Shown one piece after another: positions 1 through 7,899 of a stretch of 24,790 nucleotides of DNA (position 1 is the stretch's first letter; each line of letters starts with the position of its first letter). Made by a program: the position numbers and the translations under genes. This stretch comes from Sedimentisphaerales bacterium (GTDB lineage: Bacteria > Planctomycetota > Phycisphaerae > Sedimentisphaerales > SG8-4): the NCBI GenBank assembly GCA_016928975.1, contig JAFGJR010000122.1:1-24790 (forward strand), in the 5' to 3' direction. The notes beneath the pieces are model-generated. The model was not told the origin of the DNA. It saw nothing but the letters and a program-made list of their open reading frames with translations, and searched no databases.

Positions 1-862
1 CGTCGCCGACCTCGCTGACGCCGAACCGGCCTCCGATGCTGAAGCACTTTGTCGGCAGTCCCGGATCACCCAGCGCCCAGCGGGCGATGTCCATCTCGTG
101 GGGACCCTGGTTGCCGATGTCGCCGTTGCCGGTGTTCCAGACCCAGTGCCAGACGTAGTGCAGATCCGTGCGACACAGCGGGACCATCTCGGCCGGGCCG
201 CACCAGAGACTGTAGTCTACGCTCGCCGGCACCGGCTTGGGCCCGTTCGTTCCGTGGACGATCCCGTTGGTGCCGGGGCCGCGGCCTTTGTAGCAGAACC
301 CGCGCACCCACTGGATGGCCCCGATATTGCCCTGGCGGATCCACTCGAAGGCCTCTTTGTGGGCGCCGGAGGACCGTTTCTGGGTACCGATCTGGACGAT
401 GCGGTTGTACTTGCGTGCGGCCTCGACCATCTTGCGGCCTTCCCAGATCTCGTGGCAGGCGGGCTTTTCGATGTAGACGTCCTTGCCCGCCTGGCAGGCC
501 CAGACCGTGGTGAGGGCGTGCCAGTGGTTCGGCGTGGCGGAGGTGATCGCGTCGATCTCCTTGTTGTCCAGGAGCTTGCGCATGTCCGTGTAGGTCTGGA
601 GCTTGACGCCTTTGTCCTTCTCGAAGCCGGCGGCCCGTCGCTCGACGTGATCGCGGTCGGCGTCGCAGATCGCCACGAGGCGGACGCCTGGGATCCTGCT
701 GAAGTAGCCCATATGGCCGCCGCCCTGGCTTCCGACGCCGATGATGCCCAGGCGGATGTCGTCGTTGGCCCCGAGCACGCGTGCGGTCGGACCGGCCATT
801 GCCAGGCCGGCGCCCACGGCCATCGAACTGCGGATGAAATCCCGACGTGTGAACTTGCTCAT
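1..862 (-). CDS. Gfo/Idh/MocA family oxidoreductase, TAT-exported (3' end outside window)
   Basis: NAD(P)-dependent oxidoreductase of the Gfo/Idh/MocA family, which typically oxidises or reduces sugars and cyclitols. Reading on the minus strand from ATG at 862, 287 codons are open to the window edge with no stop, so the C-terminus is missing. The N-terminus (TRRDFIRSSMAVGAG, residues 5-19) is a twin-arginine signal, so export is predicted. A Rossmann glycine motif GVGSQGG lies at residues 42-48, the family motif PNHWHAL at 111-117 and the conserved EKP at 132-134. A purine-rich GGAAAGGG precedes the ATG by about 7 bases. It lies about 100 bases downstream of the isomerase/DUF6807 gene on the same strand, which suggests one operon for sugar breakdown. 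Family assignment is firm; the substrate cannot be told. Confidence 0.9.
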   Translation of the reverse strand, partial: MSKFTRRDFIRSSMAVGAGLAMAGPTARVLGANDDIRLGIIGVGSQGGGHMGYFSRIPGVRLVAICDADRDHVERRAAGFEKDKGVKLQTYTDMRKLLDNKEIDAITSATPNHWHALTTVWACQAGKDVYIEKPACHEIWEGRKMVEAARKYNRIVQIGTQKRSSGAHKEAFEWIRQGNIGAIQWVRGFCYKGRGPGTNGIVHGTNGPKPVPASVDYSLWCGPAEMVPLCRTDLHYVWHWVWNTGNGDIGNQGPHEMDIARWALGDPGLPTKCFSIGGRFGVSEVGD

Positions 863-892
863 TGTCTGACCCTTTCCAGTGATGATTGGTCG

Positions 893-965
893 TAGCATGG
901 GCATCTTGCCCATGAGTCGCAGGGCCATCCTGGCCCTGCATTCAGCGGCGGGACGCCCGTGCTAC
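893..965. repeat. Short inverted-repeat element with two internal hairpins
   Basis: The 73-bp stretch is bounded by near-perfect inverted ends, GTAGCATGGGC at 893-903 and GCCCGTGCTAC at 955-965 (one mismatch). Inside are two perfect hairpins with 8-bp stems and 3-nt loops, at 896-914 (CATGGGCA/TGCCCATG) and 920-938 (CAGGGCCA/TGGCCCTG). It fills most of the gap between the two minus-strand genes and supplies the TAG stop of the upstream one. It looks like a REP/MITE-type interspersed element; copy number elsewhere cannot be seen here. Confidence 0.6.
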
Positions 966-2749
966 TGTCCGCCTGCATATTCACGGTATAGTTCCACCAC
1001 TTTGCCTTGTTTGTCATCGCCTGTGTGGAAGTAGAAGCGATACTTGAACGTCGCGCTCTGTCCGGCCGGAATCACGAGATTGCCCGTGCCGGCGGGCTTG
1101 CGTTCGAAATCGTGGATGCCGAACGGATTGGCGGAGAACAGTCCGTAGTCGCGCACGTGCCACCAGGTCGGGTGCCGCGGGTTCGACGGGTGGTCGAAGA
1201 TCGCGATGCCGACGATCCCGCCGCCGACCGGCCCGTAGTAGTCGCACCAGGCGGCCCGTTTGCCCCAGGTGGCGCCGTCCGCCAAGCCTTCGCTGTTGAT
1301 GATATGTCCCTGGCCCACCTTGCCCTTGAGCCGCAGGGTCGGAGTCAGGCGAATGGCCATCGACCCTTCCTTCGTGTCGCCCATCGTGACCTGGCCTTCG
1401 GAGGCGTGGATCGTGACCTCGAAGTCCATCATCGTGCCCTCGGGGCGGCTGTGGAAGCGGTGCGTCCGCGTGTCGGTGCAGATGAGCTTGCCATCCGGGG
1501 CGACCCAATTGTTCCGGGACTTGATGACGCCGACTTTCGGCCCGGAGCTGATTTCGAGGAACTTGTCGTGGACGATCCTGCCTTTGCCGTCGGCCCAGAA
1601 ATCGACGCCGTTGACGTCGCCGTGCGTGTACCAGAGCGACTTGTGGTGCGGGTGGTCGCGCTCCTCGTCGGGCCCGCCGTCCGCGATCGGCCAGTGCCGC
1701 ACGACCGGTGCGCCCGTCGGGCCGATCACCGGGTAGAAGTAGGGACGGATCACGTCCTTCATGCAGTACTCGGTGAACAGCTTGCCGTCGATTTCCACGG
1801 TCACCTTCTTGTCGTGCTCGGTGATCTTGACGCCTGCGGCGCCGGGCTTGGAGGCCGTCCGGGCCTTGGTCACCATTTGCTCGAACACCTCCCGCTGCTC
1901 GGCCAGGGCTTTGACCCGGTCGGCCGGTTCGGTCCGGGCCTCCATCAGCACCCAGCCGTCATAGTCCGTCGCGACGAGTAGATCGATCAACTGCTGATAT
2001 GGATAATCGCCGAGGTTCAGTTCGCGGACGTGCACCGTGTCGCCGAACCGCGAGCGCACGAGGTTGAAGTTGTACTCGAGGCCCTGGCCTTCGAGATCCT
2101 GCGAGTTGCAGTTCCAGCAGACGCCGACGTTCGGGTGAGTGGCCACGTCCATAATCGCCTTGATCGTGGGCAGCAGGGAGCATCCGCCATGGACCTCCAG
2201 ACGAATCTTCTGGTCGTAGTCGGCCGCGAATTTGCCCAGCTCGTTCAGCGACTCGCCGATCTGCCGGATGGTCTTCTCGTACGGCACACCCTTGGGCAGG
2301 TCGTTCGGCTTGACCTTGACGCCCGACCCGCCGCAATCGTGCGACAGCTTGATGTACTCCTTGGCCCCGGCGATGTCCTTCGCCAGCCGGTCACTCTCGG
2401 GGTAATGAAAGGCGAAATTCGTGCCCATCCCCACCAGGACCAGGCCGCTGTCGGCAAAGCGGGCCTTGACCTCCCGTCTCTGGGCCTCGGTCAGGTTCGA
2501 TTCCACCTTGTGGGCGTGGTCCACACGCAGCTCAACGCCGGTCACGCCGGTCTTCTTGCAGTTCGCAATCAACGTCGGCAGGTCCCAGTCCCGGCCCCAC
2601 AGGTACGTGCAGAGCCCGAACTTCATCTTCGAACCCGAATTGCCGGCCAGCACCATCACCTCACTCAGCGGACCGGCCGCCAGCACTCCTGCCCCCAACG
2701 CTGCTGAACTCCTGAGAAACTCCCGACGCGTGCTCTGAACCTGGCTCAT
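962..2749 (-). CDS. Sugar phosphate isomerase/epimerase fused to DUF6807 (PmoA-like), TAT-exported
   Basis: A 595-residue two-domain protein. After a twin-arginine signal (STRREFLRSSAALGAG, about residues 6-21), residues 41-300 form a xylose isomerase-like TIM barrel of the sugar phosphate isomerase/epimerase family. It starts KMKFGLCTYLWG and has candidate metal ligands in LEVHGG, VGVCWNCNSQD and WVLMEARTEP. Residues 320-590 match DUF6807, called PmoA-like, with its histidine-rich HPHHKSLWYTHGDVNG motif. The two domains are more usually separate proteins. ATG 2749 is chosen because it directly precedes the TAT signal and has a GGCGG purine stretch upstream; an in-frame ATG at 2830 would add 27 unlikely residues. 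The gene is first in the minus-strand unit with the oxidoreductase, behind the promoter at 2917-2945. Both proteins probably act outside the cytoplasm on a carbohydrate; the substrate is unknown. Confidence 0.88.
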   Translation of the reverse strand: MSQVQSTRREFLRSSAALGAGVLAAGPLSEVMVLAGNSGSKMKFGLCTYLWGRDWDLPTLIANCKKTGVTGVELRVDHAHKVESNLTEAQRREVKARFADSGLVLVGMGTNFAFHYPESDRLAKDIAGAKEYIKLSHDCGGSGVKVKPNDLPKGVPYEKTIRQIGESLNELGKFAADYDQKIRLEVHGGCSLLPTIKAIMDVATHPNVGVCWNCNSQDLEGQGLEYNFNLVRSRFGDTVHVRELNLGDYPYQQLIDLLVATDYDGWVLMEARTEPADRVKALAEQREVFEQMVTKARTASKPGAAGVKITEHDKKVTVEIDGKLFTEYCMKDVIRPYFYPVIGPTGAPVVRHWPIADGGPDEERDHPHHKSLWYTHGDVNGVDFWADGKGRIVHDKFLEISSGPKVGVIKSRNNWVAPDGKLICTDTRTHRFHSRPEGTMMDFEVTIHASEGQVTMGDTKEGSMAIRLTPTLRLKGKVGQGHIINSEGLADGATWGKRAAWCDYYGPVGGGIVGIAIFDHPSNPRHPTWWHVRDYGLFSANPFGIHDFERKPAGTGNLVIPAGQSATFKYRFYFHTGDDKQGKVVELYREYAGGQ

Positions 2750-3237
2750 GCTGCCGCCTTTCCGTAAACGATGTGCCCCAAGCGAGAACGACGCATCTCC
2801 TGCGTCTCCGTCCATTTCCGTCGTGACCATGACACCTGCCGATCGATCGAATCGCCGCTGCCTGTACGATCCCCCGCGACACCTTGCCCATCCTCGAACG
2901 GCGTCAGTAAAGACGAATTATCCGCCTGGAGAATTGCACTGTCAAGGCAAAATCGACACACGCATGGACGTGACAGGATATACGAAACACCAAGCTCAGA
3001 CGTGGTACATGCGAGGACGACCGCTGGCGCGGAAGTTGCGGCGGCACATGGACCTGGGAATGTCGAGAGAATCCTCTAAACGTTTCGTCTGGAGTGTGCG
3101 TCTACTGTAGTAGAATCCACTCACTGTGGTACGGCCGGAACACAGCACGAGGGTAGACGAAGTCAGGAAAAGTGAGGACGGCGAAGCACACCCGCTCGTC
3201 GTCGAAACGGCGTGAGTCTATGTTGGGAGGAACAACC
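2750..3237. other. Divergent intergenic region, 488 bp
   Basis: This space separates the minus-strand sugar operon from the plus-strand DUF1349-like gene. It contains the minus-strand promoter at 2917-2945, about 160 bases ahead of ATG 2749, and the ribosome binding site GGGAGG at 3225-3230. A short inverted repeat TCTACT-gt-AGTAGA at 3102-3115 could be an operator half or chance. I found no convincing plus-strand promoter and no coding signal. Confidence 0.5.
2917..2945 (-). promoter_or_regulatory. Sigma70-like promoter of the isomerase/oxidoreductase unit
   Basis: On the minus strand a perfect -35 TTGACA (2945-2940) and a -10 GATAAT (2922-2917) are separated by exactly 17 bases. The predicted start near 2910 gives a leader of about 160 bases before ATG 2749, long enough for a regulatory leader, although I see no riboswitch in it. 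Confidence 0.65.
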
Positions 3238-4761
3238 ATGAAAGCGGTACTCTGTCTGATCGTTCTGGGCGTTACAGCGGCAGCATCGGCCGCCACATTG
3301 ACAGGCAACGAACTCATATTGCTGCGAATGATTCTGCGCCAGGGGATGGCGGAAGAGGTGGCGGCGGCCGATCCGAACAATCCGTCGGCGGTGCATACCG
3401 TCGATCCGTTGCAGATGGCGTTGTTGGACATGCCGCAAGTGCAGGAGTTGCGTCCCATCGTGAATGATCCTGCGCAAGCGTTGCCCCTGAAGCTCAATGC
3501 CGCGCGGGCGCTGGCCTACTTCGGCGACCCCGGAGGCACGCAGTTCCTGTCAGGCACCGTAGAGGGACTGTCTCGGTCGTTCTCCAGGACTCCGGCGCGA
3601 AGCCATGCCGGCCTGGCGCTGTTGTACCTTGGATACGACTTGCCCCCGGATTTCGCTTTCAGCAAGTTGTCGCCTACCTTGTACCCGGAGCTGGACGCAT
3701 TTCTGGCCAAGCCGTCGGAGTGGCCGTCGGTTGGGTCGCCGTACCGGCTGGAGGAGCTCCAGGCCGCCATCCGGCTGCACTTCGGCAGCAGCGATCCGGT
3801 GCAGGTGCGCGGGCCTCTGTCGGTCGTGACGATCGAGCAGGAGTCGCTGGCGACCGTGCTGCGCGAGGCGTCGGAGCATCCGGATCACTACCTCCTGAGA
3901 GTCCCGTTCGGCAATCGGGCGCATGAATGGGAGGAGTTCAAGGACGAGGTTCGCACGACCGATGATCTCTACCATTTCATCCTGGGCAATCCCGCCTCCG
4001 AGGCCCAGCCGGGCACGGAGGGGTACGCGTCGATCCGCGAGGGTCAGGTCGTGGCTGTGATCCTGACCAAGTCTCCGCGGCTGACAGAGGCGGACGTGCT
4101 GGCGTTCGACGATTTCGCCGGCCGGCTCGACCTCGATTGGAACATCCTGAATTCCGACCCGTCCCACTGGTCGCTGTCCAGGGTCCCTGGCGCCCTGACG
4201 ATCACCACGCAGGACGGCACGTTCGTTCGCGCCCGCCGGGATTACAGGAATGTCTTCCTCGTGAATTGTCCCGCCGCACCCGGACAGGACTTCCAGGTGA
4301 CCACGTGCCTTCTGTCCTTCGCGCCGGCCGCCATGTGGAACCAGGCGGGCCTGCTGCTGTGGAATGACGACAACCAGTATCTGAAGTTCAATTACGAGTT
4401 CTGCAATGACCCGCTGGGGTCGCCCTTCGCCCTGCGCATTCACACGCTGGCCGTCGAAGGGGGCGGCAGCCCGGTCTATACGTGGTATGCCGCGGAGCAG
4501 AATCCCCAGAGACTCTGGCTGCGAATCGTCAAGCGGGGAGAGTACTGCGATCTGTTCACCAGCACGGACGGGCAATCGTTCGCGCCGCCGACTGTCTTGG
4601 CAACAGACGGCGGGCCGGCCGACAATCGGGTCTACTGTGGCAACGGCGCCGTCCAGTACACAGGGCTCTACGCCGAGAATGGCTCGGCAGACGGCGCCAC
4701 GCCGGTCGATGCCTCCTTCGACTTCTTCGAGGTCCGGGCGCTCCCGGCCGGACCTCAATGA
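3238..4761 (+). CDS. Secreted protein with C-terminal DUF1349-like beta-sandwich domain
   Basis: A 507-residue exported protein. Residues 1-19 are a Sec signal peptide (MKAVLCLIVLGVTAAASAA). The middle, residues 20-280, is mostly helical-looking and unrecognised. Residues 290-505 resemble the DUF1349/concanavalin-like beta-sandwich domains found in planctomycete secreted proteins: FAGRLDLDWNILN, then SHWSLSRVPGALTITTQDG, and later NQAGLLLWNDDNQYLKF. Such domains are usually associated with glycan binding or glycosidases. ATG 3238 is preferred over upstream in-frame starts because GGGAGG sits 7 bases before it and the signal peptide begins there. It faces the 5037-7628 gene convergently. No enzymatic domain was seen, so the role is unknown. 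Confidence 0.8.
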   Translation: MKAVLCLIVLGVTAAASAATLTGNELILLRMILRQGMAEEVAAADPNNPSAVHTVDPLQMALLDMPQVQELRPIVNDPAQALPLKLNAARALAYFGDPGGTQFLSGTVEGLSRSFSRTPARSHAGLALLYLGYDLPPDFAFSKLSPTLYPELDAFLAKPSEWPSVGSPYRLEELQAAIRLHFGSSDPVQVRGPLSVVTIEQESLATVLREASEHPDHYLLRVPFGNRAHEWEEFKDEVRTTDDLYHFILGNPASEAQPGTEGYASIREGQVVAVILTKSPRLTEADVLAFDDFAGRLDLDWNILNSDPSHWSLSRVPGALTITTQDGTFVRARRDYRNVFLVNCPAAPGQDFQVTTCLLSFAPAAMWNQAGLLLWNDDNQYLKFNYEFCNDPLGSPFALRIHTLAVEGGGSPVYTWYAAEQNPQRLWLRIVKRGEYCDLFTSTDGQSFAPPTVLATDGGPADNRVYCGNGAVQYTGLYAENGSADGATPVDASFDFFEVRALPAGPQ

Positions 4762-4847
4762 TCCCCGACCTGCCTCGTCGCTCCCCGAGGACACGGGGGG
4801 TGACGACCGGCTCTCCTGAGAAACTGACTGCACCAAATGGTGGGTGC

Positions 4848-4912
4848 CATGTCTACGCCCCGTAGACATGTTCCCTCGGATCGGCAAGGCATGCTTACGA
4901 GGCGTGAGCATG
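4848..4912. repeat. Two tandem 10-bp-stem hairpins
   Basis: The first is a perfect hairpin, CATGTCTACG-ccc-CGTAGACATG, at 4848-4870. The second, CATGCTTACG-agg-CGTGAGCATG at 4890-4912, has one T-G wobble pair. The two share the layout of a 10-bp stem starting with CATG and a 3-nt loop, spaced 19 bases apart. The layout resembles paired REP-type elements and is similar in design, not sequence, to the pair at 896-938. Confidence 0.55.
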
Positions 4913-4980
4913 GCGCCCAAAAGGAGAGACCCGGTTTCTTCCCGACATCGGCCGCGAAGCGGCTGACCGACTCGATAGGA

Positions 4981-5021
4981 AATACGCAGGGCTGCGCGAC
5001 GTTGGCGCAGCCTTGCGTATT
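4981..5021. terminator. Bidirectional hairpin between convergent genes
   Basis: AATACGCAGGGCTGCGC (4981-4997) pairs with GCGCAGCCTTGCGTATT (5005-5021) around a 7-nt loop, giving a 17-bp stem with a single G-T pair. It sits 15 bases past the stop of the minus-strand gene and about 220 bases past the plus-strand stop. No long T-run follows, so it may terminate weakly or protect mRNA 3' ends. Confidence 0.6.
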
Positions 5022-5036
5022 GTACAGGCAGACAGT

Positions 5037-7628
5037 CTACTCGCCTGTATACCCGGGCCCAGCCACCCGGATGTCGTCGATGTACAGCGAGCCGGCACCG
5101 CCCGGGGCCGGGTTGTTGCGGTCTCCGACGCCGAGGTAGATTTTCCTGACCGTCGCGACGTGTACGCCGGCCGAAGTGAACTCGGTGATCGGGATTTGCC
5201 AGGCGATCCACTCAGCGGAGCGCACGGCCTGTGGATCAGGATTCACTGCCGCGCCGGAGTTGCCGGCCGTATCCTCAACCACGGCGTACAGATGGGCCGG
5301 ACTGTTGCTCGGAACGCCGCGGACGTACAGCCACAGGGTATCGAGGTTGTTGACCGTCCAATCCGACGTTGCCACGGTCCGCTCCGCTTCCGAATAGTAC
5401 GGGGCATCGGCATTGTCGTATGCCATCGGCAGGGATTGTCTGCCGGTGTGGACGACGGTGCGTTCCGCAAAGGGCGGTTCCACGTGACCGACGGTCGAGC
5501 CGGTGCCGTTGCCCTGGACGACCTCGGGCTCGGTGTAGCCGAAGCCGTCGAGCCAGGTCTGGAAAATGCGATAGGGCGAATCGTCCGTGTAGCTTTCGAA
5601 ATCGTCGACGACGAGGAAATCAGCCGTCGTGAAGCTCCAGACGGCGCCTTTCCAGGGGCTATCCGGACTGGCGTCATTGACCTCGTCCACCCTCCAGTAG
5701 TAGGTCTTGTTCCACTCCAGGGTGCCTGGATCGTAGGTGGCGTCCGCCTTGGCCGTGCGGCCGCGATAGATGTCCGCGCTGGCGGCGGTGGCTTCCGCGA
5801 CCGCCACAGCGTCCTGGCCGAAGTACACCTCATGGTGAGCCGCGCTCGCGGAGGCAATCCAGCGCAGTATCGGCGTCTGGGGAGTGTTCACAGCCGTGTT
5901 CGCCGGATAGGGACCCGTGGCCCGCCCGGGTAGCTGCAATGGGCCCGCCGGGATGATCTGTCTCGGGATTGACGCACTTTGCCAGGACAACTGGGCCAGC
6001 GCGCTGCCGGTGCTGTCGTACCATTCCATGCGAATCGAGTACACCTGGCCGGCCACGAGGTCCATCCGGACCCGATTGTCGGTCGCGCCGTGTTCCGTCC
6101 AGTTGTCGATGACCAGCCAGCCGTCGATCCAGAGCCGAATGCCGTCGTCGCTGGTCGTGATGAGCGTGTAGGTTTCTCTCAGAGGCGCCTCCAGATCAGC
6201 CGTCCATCGGGCGCAGACCCTGTCGCTGAACCCGCCGGCGACGACTCCTGTGCCCCAGTTGTGGTCGATGGTCTCCTCGATCTGCGTCAGCACAGGCGCG
6301 CCGCCGGGAGCTGTGCCGGCGAAGTACTGGGCCTTGACGCCGCCGCCCGGGCCGATCGTGGTGAAGCTCCACACTGCGCCGGCGTGCACTGTGTCCTCCA
6401 TGTCGTGCTCGTCAACCCGCCAATAGTAAGTGGTGTTCTGCACGAGCGGGCCTGGGTCATACTCGGTGGTGATCTGACTCCGTTGGAGTGTGCCCGGTTC
6501 GCCGGCCTCGACCGCAGCCCGGTCGGTGCCGAAATAGACATCGTGGGAGAAGGCGTTCATACCGGCTGTCCAGGTCAGCTTGACTTCCAGACTCACCCAT
6601 TTGGCCTGGTTCCAGGGCCGGGGATCGTGCGCCGCGGCGGGCATGGCCGTGAACGACCACACGTCACCCGTGTGAGTCGCGGCGCCGCCCGCTTCGATTT
6701 CGTCGATCCGCCAGTAGTAGGTCACTCCGGGCGTCAGGCCGGGCCCGTACCAGTAGTTGGTCACCGACCGGCGGCCCAAGTACTCGAGCGAATCCGGCGA
6801 CGTGCCCAGGTATACATTGTGGAGCACTGCTTTGAGCCCTGCGCCCCACGTGAGCAACGGGGTCATCACATCCTTGGCCCCATCGGGCGGGTCGGGCCTG
6901 TACGCCTTGCCGGTGAGAGGGGCTGCGGTCAGCGTCGTCACGCCGGGATTCCTGCGGTCGTAGTCCAGGTCGAAATACCCCTTGCCGTCATAAGCAGTGA
7001 TCTGGCCGCTGTTGATGAATCCCTGGATGTCCGTGGTTCGGTCACCGTCCAGCAGGAGGGTGCCTTCCGCGACGTCGATCAGACCGACGGCGGTCATGCT
7101 GAGCCCGGCGCTGCCGACGTGGTACGTGCCACCGTGCAGGTAGAGTTGCCCGGCCTTCCCGGTGGCCGTCGGGATGACCAGTCTGCCGGCGCTGACGGAG
7201 CCGCCGGTCATGATCCAGGTCCCCGATCCGCCACCCCAGCCGAGCTCGTGCTCGTTGACGACGGTGATGACGCCGCCGCTCATGGTGAACGTGCCGTGGG
7301 AGCCGTCGCCATCGCCCCACCAGATCCAGTCGGCGATCTCCAGTGTCCCGCCAGTCATGGTCATCGTGGGCTCGCCGGCGACCTCGCACGCCAGACCGAG
7401 GATCTTGGCTTCCATCCCGTCCTGGATGATGGGGCCGTTCGGCGCTGCGGCGGCCGGCACGTCGATGTAGACCTCGTCAGCGACGGTGGGGACCTGCTTG
7501 CCCTCCCAGTTGTTCGGATTGCTCCAGAGCTTGTCGCCGCCGGCGCCGGTCCAATGGATCGTGGCGGCAGATGCCGTGGCACTCAGAATCAGGATGAGCG
7601 CCGTGGAGTAGATCGGTTTCTCGTACAT
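5037..7628 (-). CDS. Large secreted multidomain protein with Fn3-like repeats and a PA14 domain
   Basis: An 863-residue exported protein with no visible catalytic domain. Residues 1-21 are a signal peptide. Residues 22-240 are glycine-rich with TMTGGTLEIAD and TMSGGVITV type strands, suggesting a beta-helix or autotransporter-like stalk. Three Fn3-like repeats follow at about 245-328, 335-424 and 570-668, each ending in a YYWRVDE...VWSFTT signature. A PA14 domain (431-560; YTLITTSDDGIRLWIDGWLV) lies between repeats 2 and 3; PA14 often binds carbohydrate. The last about 190 residues (VVDDFESYTDD onward) are a domain common at the end of planctomycete secreted proteins. A strong AGGAGG (7640-7635 on the minus strand) precedes ATG 7628. 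A cell-surface glycan-binding role is likely but inferred. Confidence 0.85.
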   Translation of the reverse strand: MYEKPIYSTALILILSATASAATIHWTGAGGDKLWSNPNNWEGKQVPTVADEVYIDVPAAAAPNGPIIQDGMEAKILGLACEVAGEPTMTMTGGTLEIADWIWWGDGDGSHGTFTMSGGVITVVNEHELGWGGGSGTWIMTGGSVSAGRLVIPTATGKAGQLYLHGGTYHVGSAGLSMTAVGLIDVAEGTLLLDGDRTTDIQGFINSGQITAYDGKGYFDLDYDRRNPGVTTLTAAPLTGKAYRPDPPDGAKDVMTPLLTWGAGLKAVLHNVYLGTSPDSLEYLGRRSVTNYWYGPGLTPGVTYYWRIDEIEAGGAATHTGDVWSFTAMPAAAHDPRPWNQAKWVSLEVKLTWTAGMNAFSHDVYFGTDRAAVEAGEPGTLQRSQITTEYDPGPLVQNTTYYWRVDEHDMEDTVHAGAVWSFTTIGPGGGVKAQYFAGTAPGGAPVLTQIEETIDHNWGTGVVAGGFSDRVCARWTADLEAPLRETYTLITTSDDGIRLWIDGWLVIDNWTEHGATDNRVRMDLVAGQVYSIRMEWYDSTGSALAQLSWQSASIPRQIIPAGPLQLPGRATGPYPANTAVNTPQTPILRWIASASAAHHEVYFGQDAVAVAEATAASADIYRGRTAKADATYDPGTLEWNKTYYWRVDEVNDASPDSPWKGAVWSFTTADFLVVDDFESYTDDSPYRIFQTWLDGFGYTEPEVVQGNGTGSTVGHVEPPFAERTVVHTGRQSLPMAYDNADAPYYSEAERTVATSDWTVNNLDTLWLYVRGVPSNSPAHLYAVVEDTAGNSGAAVNPDPQAVRSAEWIAWQIPITEFTSAGVHVATVRKIYLGVGDRNNPAPGGAGSLYIDDIRVAGPGYTGE

Positions 7629-7863
7629 GAGGGTCCTCCTTCACTGAAATCCAATACAGTCTGCCCCGTGTCTCGGGCACAACGTGAATCTCTCCGAAGA
7701 TGGCTCGGACTCCAAAATGAGAACCGGATCCCGATCCGTCCATCATAGCGGACCGCCCTGGCGAATTCAAGCAGGATTTCTCGCTCGCGATCCGCAGGCG
7801 TCCGCCGGGCGATCCTTTTCCTCGACGGCCTGGCGCTGGCTCAGTCCGTGGTCCGTTCCGGCC

Positions 7864-7891
7864 TTGACAAACCCTGCTGTGCGTCTACAAT
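7864..7891 (+). promoter_or_regulatory. Sigma70-like promoter placed next to the acyltransferase ATG
   Basis: TTGACA (7864-7869) and TACAAT (7886-7891) are separated by 16 bases. Transcription would begin about 7898-7900, at or next to the ATG at 7900. There is no Shine-Dalgarno sequence before that ATG, so the mRNA is probably leaderless. Confidence 0.6.
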
Positions 7892-7899
7892 CAAGATCT

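Noticed and set aside
98..895. Long plus-strand frame opposite the oxidoreductase
   Set aside because: It is antisense to a gene with clear Rossmann and EKP motifs; its sequence is Val/Ala/Asp-rich shadow coding caused by high GC.
1007..1981. 324-codon plus-strand frame
   Set aside because: Antisense shadow of the isomerase/DUF6807 gene, with no recognisable domain or signal.
3102..3115. TCTACT-gt-AGTAGA inverted repeat as an operator
   Set aside because: Too short, and with no promoter placed against it.
3550..5211. 553-codon minus-strand frame
   Set aside because: It runs through the DUF1349-like gene, the hairpins and the end of the next gene. It is Arg/Pro-rich and lacks family motifs.
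5979..7748. 589-codon plus-strand frame
   Set aside because: Antisense to the PA14/Fn3-like protein, whose motifs and AGGAGG site are convincing.
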